Source: Candidatus Gemmiger faecavium | Lineage (GTDB): Bacteria; Bacillota; Clostridia; Oscillospirales; Ruminococcaceae | DNA: 64,000 bases | NCBI GenBank assembly: GCA_019114415.1 | Contig: DXFO01000002.1 | Coordinates: 1-64,000, forward strand | Direction: 5' to 3' | Part shown: piece by piece, positions 9,342-16,774 of the stretch | How positions within the stretch are numbered: the first letter of the stretch is position 1 | Layout of the letters: each line of letters starts with the position of its first letter | Made by a program: the position numbers and the translations under genes | Notes under the pieces: generated by a model | Seen by the model: the letters and a program-made list of their open reading frames with translations, nothing else | Database searches by the model: none | What the model was told of the DNA's origin: nothing

Positions 9342-11291
9342 TTACACTTCCATCAGAATGGGCAGGATCATGGGGCTGCGCTTGGTCTTGCGGTAGATAT
9401 AGCTGGAAAGAGCCTCCCGCACGCGGGTCTTGAGGCTGTTCCAGTCGTGAGCACGCTCGGCCAGCGCACGGTCGAGGGCCATTTCTACCTGAGCCCGGGC
9501 GCCGTCCATGAGTTCCTCGCTCTCGCGCACATAGACAAAGCCGCGGGAGACAAGCTCGGGGCCGGCCAGCACCCGGCCGCTGCGTCCGTCGATGGTGACG
9601 GTGACAACGATGATGCCGTCCTCCGACAGGTGGTGACGGTCACGCAGGACAACATTGCCCACATCGCCCACGCCGTAGCCGTCGACCATGACCGCGCCCG
9701 CAGGCACGGTCCCCTCCAGCGTCAGGGAATCCCGGGAAAGGCGCAGGTTCTGGCCGTTCTCCGCAATATAAATGTTCTGCTTGGGGATATAGCCCAGGTT
9801 CTCGGCCGTCTCGGCATGGCGCTTGAGCTGTTTGAACTCGCCGTGCACCGGCAGGAAATACTGAGGGTGCGCCAGGGTGAGCATGAGTTTCTGCTCTTCC
9901 TGGCAGGCATGGCCGGAAACATGGGTGTCGTACATGTTTTCGTAGATGACCTCGGCGCCCAGGGCCAGCAGTCCGTTGACGACCTTGGTGACCGTCTTTT
10001 CGTTGCCGGGGATGGGGCGGGCCGAGATGATGATGAAGTCGCCGGGGCCGACCTTGACGTTGCGGTGGCTGGCCTGGGCCATGCGGGACAGTGCCGAGAG
10101 GGGTTCGCCCTGGCTGCCCGTGGTGATGAGGACGACCTTCTCCGGCGGATACTTGTTGACCTCCTCAATGTCGATCAGGACACGGTCAGGCACATGCAGA
10201 TAACCAAGTTCCTTGGCCATCTCGGTATTGGAGACCATGCTGCGGCCATTCACCGCGACTTTGCGGCCAGACTCGATGGCCAGGTCGATGATCTGCTGGA
10301 CACGGTAAATATTGGACGCAAAAGTCGCCACGATGATGCGCTTGTTCCGCGCCCGGGCAAACAGGCTGCGAACCCCCTCGGCGACGGTCTGTTCCGTGGC
10401 GGTAAAGCCGGGACGCTCGGCGTTGGTGGAATCTGCCAGCAGAGCCAGCACGCCGCGGCGGCCGTACTCGGCAATGGTGGAGAGGTCGGTCACGGCATCC
10501 CCGGAAAGCGGGGTGTAGTCGATCTTGAAGTCGCCGGTATGGATTACGATACCCGCTGGGCACTCGATGGCAAAGGCCAGGGCGTCCGGGATGGAGTGAT
10601 TGACATGGATGGGCTCCACCGTGAAGCAGCCGAGACGGACCTTCTGACGGGGACGGATCTCCACAAAATTGGTGCTGGACGCAAGGCCGTGCTCTTCCAG
10701 CTTGTTGCGGATCAGGCCGATGGTCAGCTTGGCCGCATAGATGGGCACATTGAACTGGCGCAGCAGATAGGGCAGGCTGCCGATGTGGTCCTCGTGGCCG
10801 TGGGTAATGAAGATACCCTTGATGCGGTCCTTGTTTTCCAGTACATAGGTGAAGTCGGGGATGACCAGGTCAACGCCGAACATATCGGTATCAGGGAACA
10901 CCAGACCGCAGTCCACCAGGATCATGTCGCCCTGGCATTCATACAGGGTAATGTTCTTGCCGACTTCGCCCAGACCGCCCAGAGGGCAGATGTGCATGGG
11001 AATGGCAGGGGTATCCGCCTGCACGTTCTGGCCGCGGCGAGCGCGGGGCGCGCGGGTCTGCTGCGCCTGAATCGGCTTGACCGCCTGCTGTGCATTTTTA
11101 GCCGCCTGCTGAGCCGCCGGACGGCGGGGACGCTGCGGACGGGGACGCGGTTTTGCGTTGTTATTCCGGGCGGTCTCTCCCTGCTGTGCAGGAGCGGCAG
11201 CTTTCGCCGCAGGCTGGCGGCGGGGACGGCGCTGGGGTGCGCGCGGATTCTTGTTTTTTTCAGCTTGACGTTTCTCGTTGAATTCTTCCAT
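9342..11291 (-). CDS. rnj: Ribonuclease J with long basic N-terminal extension
   Basis: Metallo-beta-lactamase/beta-CASP ribonuclease with 5'-3' exo- and endonuclease activity, central to mRNA turnover and rRNA maturation in Firmicutes. The catalytic motif ITHGHEDHIG is clear, as are the HTGDFK and SVHGE-like (FLPVHGEF) motifs and the C-terminal domain. I chose the ATG at 11291 because GGAGG (11297-11301) sits 5 bp upstream; a 36-bp longer reading lacks a ribosome site. The protein then has 649 residues. The first ~95 are rich in Pro, Ala, Arg and Gln, with low complexity, and precede the start of the nuclease domain near residue 100. It is the first gene of an eight-gene operon. Confidence 0.94.
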   Translation of the reverse strand: MEEFNEKRQAEKNKNPRAPQRRPRRQPAAKAAAPAQQGETARNNNAKPRPRPQRPRRPAAQQAAKNAQQAVKPIQAQQTRAPRARRGQNVQADTPAIPMHICPLGGLGEVGKNITLYECQGDMILVDCGLVFPDTDMFGVDLVIPDFTYVLENKDRIKGIFITHGHEDHIGSLPYLLRQFNVPIYAAKLTIGLIRNKLEEHGLASSTNFVEIRPRQKVRLGCFTVEPIHVNHSIPDALAFAIECPAGIVIHTGDFKIDYTPLSGDAVTDLSTIAEYGRRGVLALLADSTNAERPGFTATEQTVAEGVRSLFARARNKRIIVATFASNIYRVQQIIDLAIESGRKVAVNGRSMVSNTEMAKELGYLHVPDRVLIDIEEVNKYPPEKVVLITTGSQGEPLSALSRMAQASHRNVKVGPGDFIIISARPIPGNEKTVTKVVNGLLALGAEVIYENMYDTHVSGHACQEEQKLMLTLAHPQYFLPVHGEFKQLKRHAETAENLGYIPKQNIYIAENGQNLRLSRDSLTLEGTVPAGAVMVDGYGVGDVGNVVLRDRHHLSEDGIIVVTVTIDGRSGRVLAGPELVSRGFVYVRESEELMDGARAQVEMALDRALAERAHDWNSLKTRVREALSSYIYRKTKRSPMILPILMEV

Positions 11292-11570
11292 TGAAACCTC
11301 CGTCGGATCGCTCGGCAAAGCCGACATCCACGCCTTTGGCGGATGCCGGACCTTGCGTCAGGTTAAACGTAATGTATTTGTGTCGCGGCTTGGCCGCAGT
11401 ATTCCAAAAATTGGAGACCTGGGGACCCGTTTGTATCGGACGCTGCTGCGCAAAAAATGTGCGCTTCAGGTGCCAAAAATACCGATACCGGGTCTCGTCT
11501 TGGGGCGCGAAAAGCCCGCCTGTTAGGCGCGGCCGGGCCCAGATGCCAGCATAACACGAACATTGCAGAT
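11292..11570 (-). other. Structured 5' leader of the rnj operon
   Basis: About 280 nt between the predicted transcription start (~11570) and the rnj ATG. It has several local hairpins on the - strand, such as GCGCAcattttTTGCGC-like and GCGGCcaaGCCGC arms, and a GCATCC...GGATG stem just before the ribosome site. I recognise no known riboswitch class and see no coding sequence on either strand with a ribosome site. Confidence 0.45.
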
Positions 11571-11576
11571 AAAAAT

Positions 11577-11605
11577 ATTATAATTGCTATTGGATAGCTT
11601 GTCAA
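11577..11605 (-). promoter_or_regulatory. Consensus promoter of the rnj-ftsH operon
   Basis: On the - strand TTGACA (11605-11600), a 17-nt spacer and TATAAT (11582-11577): a perfect sigma-A match. It is divergent from the rnhA promoter about 30 bp away. Confidence 0.85.
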
Positions 11606-11632
11606 TTCTGCAGACAGTGGGATGGCCTGTAC

Positions 11633-11661
11633 TTGCCTGGCGTTGGCAAAGCAGGTATAAT
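11633..11661 (+). promoter_or_regulatory. Promoter of rnhA
   Basis: TTGCCT (11633-11638), a 17-nt spacer and TATAAT (11656-11661). The predicted start near 11668 gives a 50-nt leader before rnhA, probably transcribing mnmA too. Confidence 0.8.
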
Positions 11662-11719
11662 GTCAGAAATGAATGGACTTTTCCAACGCTCAGTATGGAC
11701 AATATAGCAGGAGTTTAGC

Positions 11720-12181
11720 ATGAAACACATCGAAATCTACACCGACGGCGCCTGCAGCGGCAACCCCGGCCCCGGTGGATGGGGCGCAATTTTGCGGTTC
11801 CGCACCGCCGACAAGGTTTATGAAAAAGAGCTTTCCGGCGGCGAGGCCGGTACCACCAACAACCGCATGGAACTGACCGGCCTTCTGGAAGCGCTGCGGC
11901 AGCTGAAAGAGCCCTGTGATATTGATCTGTACTCTGACAGTCAGTATGTCATCAACGGGCTGGAAAAGGGCTGGGCCAAAGGCTGGCGGGCAAGAGGCTG
12001 GAAAAAAGCCGACAAGTCCCCTGCCCTGAACGCCGACCTGTGGGCGCCGCTTCTGACCGAAAGCGAGAAGCACGTCATCCACTATCACTGGCTGAAAGGC
12101 CATGCCGGTCATCCCGAAAACGAGCGCTGCGACCGGCTGGCCGTGGCCCAGAGCAAAAAATACGGCGGCCGCCAGGCCTGA
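11720..12181 (+). CDS. rnhA: Ribonuclease HI
   Basis: Degrades the RNA strand of RNA-DNA hybrids. The 153 residues match bacterial RNase HI in length. They show the [17 protein letters not shown] start motif with the first catalytic Asp, the conserved Glu in TNNRMELTG, the Asp of [12 protein letters not shown] and the C-terminal His/Asp region ([16 protein letters not shown]). A GGAG ribosome site lies just upstream of the ATG. mnmA follows 44 bp downstream. Confidence 0.96.
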   Translation: MKHIEIYTDGACSGNPGPGGWGAILRFRTADKVYEKELSGGEAGTTNNRMELTGLLEALRQLKEPCDIDLYSDSQYVINGLEKGWAKGWRARGWKKADKSPALNADLWAPLLTESEKHVIHYHWLKGHAGHPENERCDRLAVAQSKKYGGRQA

Positions 12182-12225
12182 CGCCGCCTTTGTTCTTTCC
12201 CATTATCTGAAAAGGAGAGTTTGTC

Positions 12226-13287
12226 ATGGATGCCATGGGGTTTAACACCTACGAAAAGCAGGACCGCGTTTTGGTCGGTATGAGCGGCGGTGTCGACTCG
12301 AGCGTCACGGTGCGCATTCTGCAGGAGCAGGGATTTGCGGTACAGGGGGCGGTCATTCGCTTTTCTCCTGCCCACGACGCCGCTGTTGCCTCCGCCAAAG
12401 AAGCCGCCCAGGCCCTGGGCGTGGAAGTGCACGTGATCGATGCCGCCGAAGCCTTTGAGCGGGAGGTCGTCACTCCCTTTTGCCAAAGCTACTGCGAAGG
12501 CCGTACCCCCAACCCCTGCATCCTGTGCAATCCGGCGGTGAAGTTCCGGCTTCTGGCCGAAAAGGCCGACGAGCTTGGCATTTCCTACCTGGCGACGGGA
12601 CACTATGCCCGCATCGAACGCTGCGCCGACGGCGTATGCCGGCTCTGCACGGCGAAAAGCGTGGCCCGGGACCAGAGCTATATGCTCTACCGGTTGGGCC
12701 GGGATATTCTGGACCGGCTGATCCTGCCCCTGGGTGAGTTTGAAAAGGCCGACGTGCGGGAGATCGCCCACGACATTGACCTGCGCTGTGCCGATGCGCC
12801 CGACTCCATGGAGATCTGCTTCATCCCCGACGGGGATTATTCCGCCTTTATCCGCGGCCGGGGCATGGAGCCCAAATCCGGTCGTTTCATCGGCCCTGAC
12901 GGCGAGGACCTTGGCCCCCACCTGGGTGTTGACCACTACACAGTGGGCCAGCGCAAGGGGCTGGGCATCTCCGCCGGGCGGCCGCTGTTTGTGAAGGAAA
13001 TTCTGCCGGAGGGCAACATCCTTCTGGCCGAGAGCGGCGGCGAGTTCAACCGCCGCATCACCGTCGGTTCCATCGTCACTCCCGACGGCCTGCCCCTGCC
13101 CGACGGCGACTATCTGGTCAAGATCCGCAGCGCCGCCAAACCCGTCCCCTGCTCCACCCGTCTGGAGGACGGCGTGCTCATCGTCGATTTCCCCGACCCG
13201 GTCCGCGCCCCGGCTCCCGGCCAGAGCGCTGTATTCTACCGCGACGGGTATGTCATGGGCGGCGGCGTGATCCTTACGGCGGAATAA
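12226..13287 (+). CDS. mnmA: tRNA-specific 2-thiouridylase MnmA
   Basis: Thiolates U34 of tRNA-Lys, -Glu and -Gln, using ATP and a sulfur relay. The 353 residues carry the PP-loop motif MSGGVDSSV (~19-27), the catalytic cysteine in GRTPNPCILCN (~92-102), a second conserved Cys in the DSMEICFIPDG region and the GQRKGLGI motif. AAGGAGAG lies upstream of the ATG. It sits in an apparent rnhA-mnmA transcript. No cysteine desulfurase partner is in the window. Confidence 0.95.
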   Translation: MDAMGFNTYEKQDRVLVGMSGGVDSSVTVRILQEQGFAVQGAVIRFSPAHDAAVASAKEAAQALGVEVHVIDAAEAFEREVVTPFCQSYCEGRTPNPCILCNPAVKFRLLAEKADELGISYLATGHYARIERCADGVCRLCTAKSVARDQSYMLYRLGRDILDRLILPLGEFEKADVREIAHDIDLRCADAPDSMEICFIPDGDYSAFIRGRGMEPKSGRFIGPDGEDLGPHLGVDHYTVGQRKGLGISAGRPLFVKEILPEGNILLAESGGEFNRRITVGSIVTPDGLPLPDGDYLVKIRSAAKPVPCSTRLEDGVLIVDFPDPVRAPAPGQSAVFYRDGYVMGGGVILTAE

Positions 13288-13370
13288 CCTGCCCAAATGC
13301 CTGCCGTGCGGGATGCAACAGCCAAAAGGCACGGCTCCTGTACCTTCCAAAAAAAACGAAATCAGCAAAA

Positions 13371-13406
13371 CCCCGGATTCTCTTAAACCGAGCGTCCGGG
13401 GTTTTA
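13371..13406. terminator. Bidirectional terminator between mnmA and echF
   Basis: Inverted repeat CCCCGGA (13371-13377) and TCCGGGG (13395-13401), followed by TTTTATTAT on the + strand and by TTTTGCTGATTT on the - strand. It separates convergent mnmA and the ech operon. Confidence 0.75.
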
Positions 13407-13433
13407 TTATCGTTATCTGATGCCCGCCGGCAG

Positions 13434-13988
13434 TTACTGCATGGTCAGGCACTTTTTGGGGCAGGAGGATGCGCACAGGCCGCAGCCCACGCACTTTTCC
13501 CCGTCAAGAGTCCAGCTCTTGGCCGCGCGGTCAACGGTAATGGCCTCCTGGGGGCACTTTTTCGCACAGAGGGTACAATAGACACACTTTGATGCGTCAT
13601 TGACCGGCTTTGCACCGGGCTTGGCTGCCTGGGCGGGCTGCTGCGGACGGATAAAGGTCTCGCTGTGTTTGGTCACATCCGGCTGGGTATAGCCCGGGAC
13701 AATGCTCAGGCATTTCTTGGGGCAGACATTGACACAGTTGCCGCACTGCACACAGTCAAACCGGTTGATGGTCCAGGTGCCTGCCTTGCGGTCCACCGTC
13801 AGGGCGCCGGGCGGGCAGCTGCGTGCACACAGACCGCAGCTGATACAATCCTCGATGCAAATGGCCACATGGCCGCGCATCCGGTCAGGATACTGGGCCG
13901 GTTCAATGGGATACCCGGTGGTCACCGGGGCGCTGAACAGGTTTTTGAGCGCCGTCTGCGCAAACGGCAAAAACTTCCATTCCGCCAT
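13434..13988 (-). CDS. echF: Ech hydrogenase iron-sulfur subunit EchF, duplicated form
   Basis: Polyferredoxin subunit expected to pass electrons from ferredoxin into the Ech complex. The 184 residues contain four CxxCxxCxxxC motifs, at roughly 49-59, 79-89, 136-146 and 166-176. Residues ~49-97 and ~136-184 are a tandem duplication: by my hand alignment about half of 49 positions are identical, including the VDR..., CPKKCL and Trp-Thr positions. They are joined by a Pro/Ala/Lys-rich linker. Known EchF proteins usually have two clusters, so this one is longer. It is the last gene of echABCDEF, 6 bp after echE. Confidence 0.9.
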   Translation of the reverse strand: MAEWKFLPFAQTALKNLFSAPVTTGYPIEPAQYPDRMRGHVAICIEDCISCGLCARSCPPGALTVDRKAGTWTINRFDCVQCGNCVNVCPKKCLSIVPGYTQPDVTKHSETFIRPQQPAQAAKPGAKPVNDASKCVYCTLCAKKCPQEAITVDRAAKSWTLDGEKCVGCGLCASSCPKKCLTMQ

Positions 13989-13994
13989 GCTTTC

Positions 13995-15074
13995 TCACCT
14001 CTCGGTACAACTGATGCAGGGATCGATGGTCAAAATCAGCAGCGGCACGTCGGCCAGCTGGCAGCCTTTGAGCATGTCCAGCATGGGCGGGATGTTGCTT
14101 GTGGTAGGCGTGCGCAGGCGGAAGCGTTCCACGAATTTGGTGCCGTTGGCTTTGACGTAATAGATGGCCTCGCCGCGGGGCTGCTCAATGCGCATGAAAT
14201 GCTCTCCGTTGGGGTTGCCCTTGACCGGGACGCTGATGGGACCTTCCGGTATCTTATCCACCGCCTGGCGGATCAGGTTGAAGGACTGGTAGATCTCATT
14301 GATGCGGACCTCACACCGGGCAAAGGAGTCTCCCTCCGTCGCGGTGATGGGTTCAAAGTCCAGGTCATCATAGGCCGCATAGCCCAGCAGGCGGGTATCG
14401 TACGCCACGCCGCTGGCCCGGAGCATGGGGCCGACCGCGCCCATCAGGCGGGCCTGATCGGCTTTGAGAAGACCAAGTCCATGCAGGCGGGTCCCCACCG
14501 ACACATCCCGGAGGAATGCCTCCGCAATGGGACGCAGTTCCTGTTCCATCCCGTTGATGGTATCCACCAGGCGGAGCAGCATGCCGGTATCCATATCCTT
14601 GAGCACGCCGCCCACGCAGTTTACCGAGAAAATGATGCGGCCGCCGGTGGTTGCGTCGAACATATCCAGAATTTTCTCCCGCAGCCGCCAGCACTGCATG
14701 AACAGGCTTTCAAAGCCCATGGCGTCGGCCAGCAGGCCCAGCCAGAGCAGATGGCTGTGAACACGGCTCATCTCCATCCAGATGGTGCGCAGATAGGCCG
14801 CCCGGCGCGGGATCTCGATATTCATGATCTTTTCAAGGCACTGGCAGTAGCCCATGCCGTGACCAAAGCTGCAGATGCCGCAGACACGCTCGGCAATATA
14901 GACGTAGTCCTTATAGTCTTTGGTCTCCACCAGCTTTTCCAGGCCGCGGTGCACAAAGCCGATGCTGGGCACCGCCTTGACAACGACCTCGTCCTCCAGG
15001 ACAAGGTCCAGATGGACCGGTTCGGGCAGCACAGGATGCTGCGGACCGAACGGTACGATACTTTGCTTTGCCAT
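13995..15074 (-). CDS. echE: Ech [NiFe]-hydrogenase large (catalytic) subunit EchE
   Basis: Homologous to the NuoD 49-kDa subunit and holds the NiFe active site. Of the 359 residues, the N-terminal nickel ligands are C65 and C68 in ERVCGICSFGHG, and the C-terminal pair is C353 and C356 in DPCISC. Only three residues (TER) follow the last cysteine. Hydrogenases of the Ech/CooH type are known to lack the cleavable C-terminal tail, which agrees with the absence of a HyaD/HycI-like protease gene here. It needs HypA-F for Ni-Fe-CN-CO assembly; those genes lie divergently at 19-24.7 kb. Confidence 0.95.
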   Translation of the reverse strand: MAKQSIVPFGPQHPVLPEPVHLDLVLEDEVVVKAVPSIGFVHRGLEKLVETKDYKDYVYIAERVCGICSFGHGMGYCQCLEKIMNIEIPRRAAYLRTIWMEMSRVHSHLLWLGLLADAMGFESLFMQCWRLREKILDMFDATTGGRIIFSVNCVGGVLKDMDTGMLLRLVDTINGMEQELRPIAEAFLRDVSVGTRLHGLGLLKADQARLMGAVGPMLRASGVAYDTRLLGYAAYDDLDFEPITATEGDSFARCEVRINEIYQSFNLIRQAVDKIPEGPISVPVKGNPNGEHFMRIEQPRGEAIYYVKANGTKFVERFRLRTPTTSNIPPMLDMLKGCQLADVPLLILTIDPCISCTER

Positions 15075-15080
15075 GTCCGC

Positions 15081-15428
15081 TCACCCTTTCTGCTTAAACG
15101 GCGTTTCCCGCGCGATGCGGTACAGCTTGTCGTGGTAATCCCGGTCGATGCTCTCGATCTTGACGCCGAACAGTTCGGCGGCTTCGTTCTCCTGCAAAAA
15201 TGCTCCGGGGTATACCTGGGTGATGCTGGTGACTTTCTCATCATCCCCCACCGTCAGGCGCAGCGTGCGCATATCATAATCCTTGCCAAAGGAATAGCTC
15301 ATCTCATACCCGTCGGGCACGCGGTTGGCACAGATCTGCACCACGCGCCAGCCATCCATCTTGAACCGGATCACCGCAGGCATGAACTCCGCCATGGTGA
15401 TGGGTTCGATCGTATTCAAATGCTCCAT
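15081..15428 (-). CDS. echD: Ech hydrogenase subunit EchD (NuoC-like)
   Basis: Small soluble subunit of the Ech complex related to the NuoC 30-kDa family. I chose the ATG at 15428 (115 residues, start MEHLNTIEPI) because GGGGAGG lies 10 bp upstream. A start at 15449, overlapping the echC stop, would add seven residues. It contains the characteristic LRLTV...VTSITQVYPGAFLQENEAAELFGV segment, where NuoC-like proteins have PSA..YEREI.DLFGI-type residues. It sits between echC and echE in the canonical order. Confidence 0.88.
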   Translation of the reverse strand: MEHLNTIEPITMAEFMPAVIRFKMDGWRVVQICANRVPDGYEMSYSFGKDYDMRTLRLTVGDDEKVTSITQVYPGAFLQENEAAELFGVKIESIDRDYHDKLYRIARETPFKQKG

Positions 15429-15445
15429 ACGGAACTTTCCTCCCC

Positions 15446-15898
15446 TCATTCGCGTCCGGCGTTCGCCTTTTTGCCGGCGTAGGCTTCGCGCTTCTGCTCC
15501 AGAATTTCCAGAGCCTTGACCACACCGTCAATGATCGCCTGGGGCCGGGCCGCACAGCCCGGCACATAGACGTCCACCGGGATGACGGTATCCACACCGC
15601 CTTTGATGTTGTAGCAGTCCTTGAACACACCGCCGGTGCAGGCGCAGATGCCCACGGCCACAACCACCTTGGGATCGGGCATCTGGCTGTACAGCTGACG
15701 GACAACTTTCTCGCACTGATTGTTGATGCCGCCGGTGATCAGCAGGATATCCGCCTGAAAGGGATCTCCCGTATTGATGATGCCAAAGCGCTCCACGTCG
15801 TAGGTGGGCGTCGTGCAGGCCAAAACTTCGATATCGCACCCGTTGCAGCTGCTGGCGTCATAGTGCAGCAGCCACGGGGACTTTGCCAATTTTGCCAT
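15446..15898 (-). CDS. echC: Ech hydrogenase small subunit EchC (NuoB-like)
   Basis: Carries the proximal 4Fe-4S cluster next to the NiFe site. The 150 residues have the cluster motif SCNGCDIE (C18, C21) plus a cysteine in AVGICACTGG (C85 or C87) and YVPGCAARP (C115), as in NuoB/HycG/EchC proteins. It has strong AAGGAGGGG before the ATG. Its stop region overlaps the possible early start of echD. Confidence 0.94.
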   Translation of the reverse strand: MAKLAKSPWLLHYDASSCNGCDIEVLACTTPTYDVERFGIINTGDPFQADILLITGGINNQCEKVVRQLYSQMPDPKVVVAVGICACTGGVFKDCYNIKGGVDTVIPVDVYVPGCAARPQAIIDGVVKALEILEQKREAYAGKKANAGRE

Positions 15899-15913
15899 AG
15901 TTTGCGCCCCTCC

Positions 15914-16774
15914 TTATCGAATCAGCATGAGGATCAGACCGTTGAGTCCGCCGGTAAGCAGCGTAACGGCCCAGCAGCTGTCCAGCAGCGTGCGCCATTT
16001 GACACGGGCGCTGACGTTGTCCCACAGAATTTCCAGGAAAAACACAAACAGGCAGGCAACAATGGCGATGGGCCAGCTCCACCAGTTTTCATTGATGAAG
16101 AACAAAGCCACGATGCCCAGCATGAGGGTCATCTCGTAATATTCGGCGATGTTCATGATGGCAAAGGTGGGACCGGCCATCTCAGTGGTCAGGCCCTTGA
16201 CCAGTTCCTGATGGGCGTGGTGGCTGGTAGAAAGGTCAAAGGGAGATTTGCGCAGCTTGATCGCCATGACAAAGAAGAAACCGATGAGGAAACCGGGCAT
16301 GGGCAGAATGGTGCTGTACGGCATACTGATGATATCCACCACCTGGAAAGACCCGGTCGCCAGGTAAAAGCCCACTGCCAGAAGCAGCGTCATGGGCTCA
16401 TACGCCATGATCTGGATCATCTCACGGCCGGCGCCCAGCGTGGAAAAAGGCGAGGAATCGCTGGAGGCTGCCATGACCAGGAACATGTCCGCCGTGGAAA
16501 GAATGAACAGGCTCATCAGAATGTCGGCGCCGGCAAACAGCATGGCACCGGCCACCGCCAGAAAGACCAGATAGCTCAGGTTGAGCAGCATCTGCACGCT
16601 GTTGACCGCGATCATCTGTTTGGAAAACAGCTTGATCAGATCATAGAACGGCTGCAGCAACGGCGGGCCCTTGCGGCCCTGCATCCGCGCCGAAATGATC
16701 CGGTCGAAGCCGTCCAACAGCGCCCCCACAAAGGGAGCCAGAACCAGATAGAGTACAACAGATACTACCTGCAT
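15914..16774 (-). CDS. echB: Ech hydrogenase membrane subunit EchB (NuoH-like)
   Basis: Integral membrane subunit that couples the hydrogenase module to the ion-pumping module, homologous to NuoH and HycD. From the ATG at 16774 it has 286 residues and about eight hydrophobic helices. Family features include DRIISARMQGRKGPPLLQP near the N-terminus and the EMAGPTFAIMNIAEYYE loop. The ATG overlaps the echA stop as TAATG with GGGGGTG just upstream, so I prefer it to a start 27 bp earlier. Confidence 0.93.
   Translation of the reverse strand: MQVVSVVLYLVLAPFVGALLDGFDRIISARMQGRKGPPLLQPFYDLIKLFSKQMIAVNSVQMLLNLSYLVFLAVAGAMLFAGADILMSLFILSTADMFLVMAASSDSSPFSTLGAGREMIQIMAYEPMTLLLAVGFYLATGSFQVVDIISMPYSTILPMPGFLIGFFFVMAIKLRKSPFDLSTSHHAHQELVKGLTTEMAGPTFAIMNIAEYYEMTLMLGIVALFFINENWWSWPIAIVACLFVFFLEILWDNVSARVKWRTLLDSCWAVTLLTGGLNGLILMLIR

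Noticed and set aside
11363-11605. 80-codon - strand frame in the rnj leader
   Set aside because: It begins upstream of the predicted transcription start, has no ribosome site and is of low coding quality.
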